A DNA stretch of 64,000 bases from Diadema setosum (Eukaryota; Echinodermata; Echinoidea; Diadematoida; Diadematidae): the NCBI RefSeq assembly GCF_964275005.1, contig NC_092693.1, forward strand, positions 28,966,173 through 29,030,172, in the 5' to 3' direction. The position numbers were made by a program, and so were the translations under genes. Below the pieces are notes generated by a model, which saw nothing but the letters and a program-made list of their open reading frames with translations, was not told the DNA's origin and searched no databases. Positions 59,314-64,000 of this stretch are shown here, piece after piece (position 1 is the stretch's first letter; every line of letters begins with the position of its first letter).

Positions 59314-62300
59314 GTAATGTCATATTTTGTTTCGATTTTTCTTCTCTGATTTCAGAAAAACGGATTCATGCCGAATGGAATCGGAGGGGAGGATGATTAC
59401 ATTCATGTCGATGATCTTGATGAATCGGACAGCTCATTTGTTCACGTCCCTTATCGGAAACGATCGTCACAGAGTATTTTTGATGAAAGTGAGGGCGAAT
59501 TAGATGAAGTGAGGGGTCACAGCCATCAAGACAGATACTCACTTCATGATCCAAATGTTATTCGACGAAGTAAACTCAAAGTTGCAGGTAAGTGTCCTTT
59601 CTCTTCCCTGGCCGACAGCTGATCGGATACAGTCCCACCTATTGAATACGCTGTATAACGATGTTAAACGGCGCGCAGTGGGATGCGATGCAATGAATGC
59701 CCGACTGAGCTGGCTGTGTCTTAGCCCGACCAGACACTGTTACGCTATGCGAAAACAGCGTCTGACGAGCACGGCATGCAGCCTCGAAGTGAGGAACCTC
59801 AACACAACTACAAAACGTAGGAACATGTATACTTTTCTCCTTTAAACAGAATACTTTACTCACGTTAAATGCATGTTTCTATTACAGAAGAATAGTTCGC
59901 CACACTGGGTCCATGGAGACCACTTGCGATAAGTCCGTGGAACAAATAAATGACACTTTCTGGTGCAATTCCTGACCGTCGGGCTTCGTCGTTGCAGAAT
60001 TCAAAATGGCGCCTTGACTTATGCGCATGCGTGACCGGATGTGCTCCAGAGCGAGCGCGTGTGCGTTGAAAGTGTTGAACAAACCTTGGCGTCTGCTACA
60101 CAATAACCGTGGTATGGAGCTCAATGTTCCTCGCCCGACCAGACGCCAGCCGCCGCCAAGCCCAGTACAGTTTATAGCCCTATACTAGTAACCTTGCGTA
60201 CGCTGCTTGAGTGTAGCAGCACGGTCGACACCGCGACCTTTTGAAAGGGCATTCACATCACGTGACCACCCGATATCTAAACTTGGCCTGGCGTGAAAGA
60301 TTGTGTACGGTGTGGATATGCTGGATATGATGATCAATTTCGGTATGTTTCATTACGTACATTTGAATACTGATAGCATCAGATGTAGAGTAAATATTGA
60401 AGAGTATACTCGATGAGTTTGAGGTGACAAAAATGATCGTAAGTATCAAAAGTCAAAGATATCGTAATACGATTACGTCGCTCTCCTAGTGGTTGGTGGT
60501 CGCACTCGTACAGCCCTGTTGCGACGTACCATGTACAGCGACTGGGCTGTGTATAGTTAGCTGTGTCTGTGCTGTGGTACTACGATGTGTAGCCCGACAA
60601 GATGCATGACAGTGCTCTGCAACGGCTACGCCGACACTTGTTTTGATAACCGTTATGATTGATTTTCCTGATATAAATTTCTGGTTTCTACTAAAATCCT
60701 AGAGAATATAGAGTTTCTACCTTTTTCACGCAGTCGGCAGTGATACTGTCACACTTGACCGTTTTGTAACCCTGCCCCAGGCCAGGCCTGGATGAGATGA
60801 CAAAATGGCTAGCTATGCGACTGAGTGAAACAGAAATACCCCTTGATCTAATTAAGTACTCTTGTCATACATCATGTTCTATTTTCTAAGTAGATGCATG
60901 TAGAATTAACGAGGCAATACCCTGCAATATTGATTAGGCGAGAGTTGACACTAGCGTATGTAACATTTTGGGCCATAAGCGAGTATCTTAAGATTTCAAA
61001 TTTTGGTGGCCCGCAAAAATATATAGAGACAGTCTATAACAGTTACAGGTCTATCAAGCAAGCTGCTCAGAATTTGACTATATACGCCAACATCATCCAA
61101 AATTTGACCGCCTGCTAAATGAAAACCTTTAGGTTTGTACTTATGTGTGTGGTCGAATTTTGGCATGGGAGGTCAACCTTGGTGCAGGATTATTGGTATA
61201 TATGTATAACATATACGGTAGGCCTATATTGGACTTATAAGAAGGTTTAGACATATTGTATAGATTGCCCCCAAAATAAAAGAAACGTAACCGTTTTGAA
61301 CTTAAGATACCCGATTGGGCCAAAAGATAACTGCTTTGGAAATTTGGTGGCCTGGCATAAATATGTAGTGGCCACTAATGTCAAGCCCTGGATTAAGTAA
61401 TGCCTCATGATGTACATTGTACACTAATTATGTGAACCTACATGCTTCAGATGAAATGAGTTCACTCATTCCTCCTGTATGAGGTTTGATATTGGATACT
61501 CAAATCCTGGAGACTCCTGGTCCTCTAGTTATTCCAATACCAAACATAACATAACTTTCCAATCCAGTAGCAGCTTTAAGTGTGACATTTTATTGTTTAC
61601 ATGAGGAGCCATGATAATGTATTTGAATTATATCTTCTTCTTTTTTGCCATGCTTATTTGATTCTACATCCTCTTGATATCTAAAAGTTACAATTCTATT
61701 TCAGCATATGTATTCTCTCTGTGAAATTGCAAAGTATCCAATCCAGAAGTGAAGGAATTGTTTAAACTTCTTTGATGATAGAGTTTTAGATATCAACTAA
61801 ATATGATTGATTTTTAACCAAATAGAGCAAAGACTCAACTAGAGATACAATATCAAGGATGGGGTATTGCCATAATTATACAAATATGTCTCTGTTGGCA
61901 GCTCTTGTAAAGGATGTAATCTTCATCAAGTTTCATGCGTATTAACCCTATGATCAGGAAACGGAAATGTCACATTCAAGTATGAATTTTAAGTTCATGC
62001 AGTTTATCAACTTTGAAGAATGGTACTTAGACATTACCATTCAAGATGTGTATCTTTGATGCCAAAATCAGATGAATATTGAGCATGAGTGAAAAAACAA
62101 AAAACAAAAACAAAACACGATAGAACAGTTAGTATATTTTCCTGCTGGACTATTCAAAAGATCTACTCAGCTGTGAACTCTGAGAGTGTAAGTTGTGAAG
62201 ACAACTGTATGTGTGTTTATATTGATCCCTGATGATTTACATGGAGAACTATATAAGCAAAATCTTCAAGATCATGCTTTTCCTTTCTATGAAAGAAGAT

Positions 62301-64000
62301 ATCACAGCAGTATGCAAATCCTTTCTGCCCACTTGGGAATATTTGAGATAAAGCAGACTTTGATAATTCTATCACCTTGCGCAAGGAGCTTTGAATTCAA
62401 ACAGTGAAGACACTGATAGTTTTAGGTACCGTTTGAGAGCCTTCGTGAAAGTAGGTCCCACTCTTCCCTCAGCTCGATGAGTTATGACTTGCGCAAGTGA
62501 TCATGCTCGCCTGTGATCTGACTTAAATCCCTCATGCCTAGGATGTCCCTGAAGCCATGTTAGTGATCATGCAGGCTCACAACCCAGCCCAAATTATGAC
62601 AACAATTTCAAGGGGAATTTTTTTTTTTTCTATTGGCACTTCAGGAGTCACCACGCTCTTCCTAAGTCATGGTATTAGATTTGATATTTTCTGTGAGATG
62701 AATGCCACAGTGTCAATGTCAAGCTGCACATAATCATAGTTGTGGATACTCCTCCGCATCGCGTTGTAATGCTGTTGCTGGTTACTGCAAAGATCGGCCT
62801 GCGTGCATGTTTTGCTTCGTGCACCTCTTGTAATGGTTGTACTATTCCATAGGGGAAGCCTTTGCAATGTTTAAAATTCTGTCACCCTGTACAGCATGTT
62901 GTAAGCAGCAGAGGTACCTGTATATCGGTAAGCTATGTATCCCCTTTTACTCATAATTTCTGCATGCCCCCCCCCCCCCCCCCCATTTTAAATGGGAGGC
63001 CTTGCTTTGCTAACTCTCTCTTTGTTAACGGATTGGCATTGGTTCAATGTGATGAAACATTGACTTGACAATGCCATACCTTTGAATCTTGATTTCAATG
63101 AAGATTGAAGTTAGGTGTATCAGGTGCAAACTTGTAGTTCATAATGTTTGCAAAATAGAAAGAAAATATTGTATTTCTGGATTTGAGAAAATCATTTTTT
63201 ATTTTTTATTTTAGCATAGCTCATTTCTTAAAATCCTATGGGATCCTCATTTTTGACATTAATAGTGCATAAAAGGCAAACTTGTTAGAGTGAGCAGACA
63301 TACAAGAAAATTACCCTCAATAATCTACTTGAAAGTTTAATTCTGTCATGGATTGTAAGTATATGCTGGTTTGTTTTTTTTTTAGTTTTTTTTTTTTTCA
63401 TTTCCTTAAAAAAAAAAAAAAAAAAAACCAAGCAAACCATGCATTGTGTTTTACAGAATCCCCAACAGAAGAGAATGGAAAAGACGGCAAGAATCCATTT
63501 TCCTTCAAGGCCTTCATCAAGAAGGAGAAGAGGAAAGCAGTTTACTACACATCTCGCGAGCATCTGGACAGCTCCGGAATGGAGGAAGAAGACTGGGTAA
63601 ACATTTTGTTCTTATTTTTGTTTCTGCTTTAGTTTTATTTTTCTTTTGTTATTTCATCCATTTCCTTGTAAAGGCCATTCATGAACCTATCTACTGCAGC
63701 ATGCATTTTTTTTCCCTTGGGGGTCATTATAACTTAACCCCTCAAAAATAATACTTTCAAAAAAAGCATGGCTGTATGGATATGTCATGGTTTTTCAGTG
63801 CAGTAAATGTTTAATTGTGCATGCATCATGTATACTGTGCAGTATAATGTTCAGTGAGACCAGCAATATATATTGCTCAGCATGCTATGAGTTGCATTTA
63901 ATATTCATTCACTGGAGATGAAATGTACAGCTGTCATGCTTGAACAGGTTGTATCATAAGTGTTATGGTGGTTGCTCAGAACAATGATGCCTCTCCAACA
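59163..64000 (+). CDS. ENTR1-like endosomal trafficking gene, 5' part
   Basis: Exons 59163-59313, about 59387-59587 and 63457-63596; the gene runs off the right edge. The protein starts MASYLGDDLSSDSDDVNPFS and is acidic and serine-rich, with NPFSFKTFL (about 17-25) and a second NPFSFKAFI in exon 3. Human ENTR1 (SDCCAG3) has A-N-P-F-S-F-R-E-F-L in its N-terminal half and a coiled coil later. ENTR1 acts in endosome-to-surface sorting and cytokinesis with retromer-related partners. The coiled coil that would settle the identity lies outside the window. The exon 1-exon 2 junction is uncertain: the best-looking acceptor (ATTTCAG before 59356) gives a 42-base intron and the wrong frame, while GGAG before 59387 keeps frame with a 73-base intron but lacks a pyrimidine tract. 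Confidence 0.65.
59387..59587 (+). CDS. ENTR1-like exon 2
   Basis: Codes EDDYIHVDDLDESDSSFVHV, continuing PYRKRSSQSIFDESEGEL, to SKLKVA. Very acidic, then mildly basic. The donor GCAG|GTAAGT is excellent. The 5' border could be 59356 if an unusual upstream splice is used. Confidence 0.65.
59588..63456 (+). other. ENTR1-like intron 2
   Basis: A 3.9-kb intron. Its first kilobase is GC-richer than the rest and carries promoter-like sites near 60003-60031. The remainder is AT-rich without recognised elements apart from homopolymer runs (C-run at 62966-62984, T- and A-runs at 63373-63428). Confidence 0.6.
60003..60031. promoter_or_regulatory. YY1-like and NRF1-like sites in intron 2
   Basis: AAAATGGCGCC at 60003-60013 resembles a YY1 site. 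TGCGCATGCG at 60022-60031 is a good NRF1 match. Such pairs are common in CpG-rich animal promoters, so an internal or antisense promoter is possible. Confidence 0.35.
63457..63596 (+). CDS. ENTR1-like exon 3
   Basis: The acceptor TGTTTTACAG and donor GACTGG|GTAAAC bound 140 bases, coding ESPTEENGKDGKNPFSFKAF, then KKEKRKAVYYTSREHLDS and MEEEDW. The phase (1 base carried from exon 2) fits exactly. Confidence 0.8.

Noticed and set aside
1-64000. Endogenous retrovirus, LTR element, Polinton or broken toxin gene
   Set aside because: No reverse transcriptase, integrase, capsid, envelope or long paired LTRs were recognised anywhere in the window.

Overview
The window is AT-rich nuclear DNA from an animal. 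Genes are split by introns with GT/AG borders. Introns and spacers are full of tRNA-headed SINE-like repeats, foldback elements and microsatellites. The repeat style (non-LTR ends with ATTGA-type tails, a 'tgcctccg...cggaggca' element full of AGGTCA half-sites) fits a marine invertebrate, perhaps an echinoderm. That placement is inference and no single feature proves it. I saw no retrovirus, LTR element, Polinton or CRISPR array.

Two protein genes can be supported. On the minus strand, positions 18558 to 7191, lies a nine-exon SLC7-type amino-acid transporter (light subunit of a heterodimeric transporter). Every splice phase was checked by hand and joins into one 512-residue frame. On the plus strand, from 59163 to the right edge, are the first three coding exons of a gene resembling ENTR1 (endosome-associated trafficking regulator 1, formerly SDCCAG3). 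It carries two copies of an N-P-F-S-F-K motif and continues beyond the window. Weaker hints of exons are a CpG-rich stretch ending in a good splice donor at 26560, and an exon-like block 44071-45244 with a short start-codon frame and donor.

The rest is repeats. 1-7 kb: SINE, tRNA-like element, diverged tandem repeats. 7-18.6 kb: the transporter, with two long hairpin-forming inverted repeats and a solo transposon end in its introns. 19.9-24.7 kb: a TTAA-flanked foldback, a Mutator-like element with long terminal inverted repeats built from short tandem units and a 9-base target duplication, and another foldback. 31.3-32.7 kb: the AGGTCA-rich element. 36.5-36.9 kb: a palindrome made of small palindromes. 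37.1-40.1 kb: the most striking locus, a head-to-head array of 268-base tRNA-like units with 12-base flanking duplications, inserted inside an older foldback. 41.4-42.5 kb: a DNA transposon remnant with a helix-turn-helix fragment. 46 kb: a SINE between two identical 57-base repeats. 47-59 kb: mostly microsatellites and unexplained intergenic DNA.

The best candidate for an undescribed system is the tRNA-like unit. A single-unit locus at 3.4 kb and the 3-kb array share the same two termini, the same switch to inverted orientation, and 12-base target duplications. Each unit looks like a self-contained Pol III gene with A box, B box and a T-run terminator of variable length in a hairpin loop.
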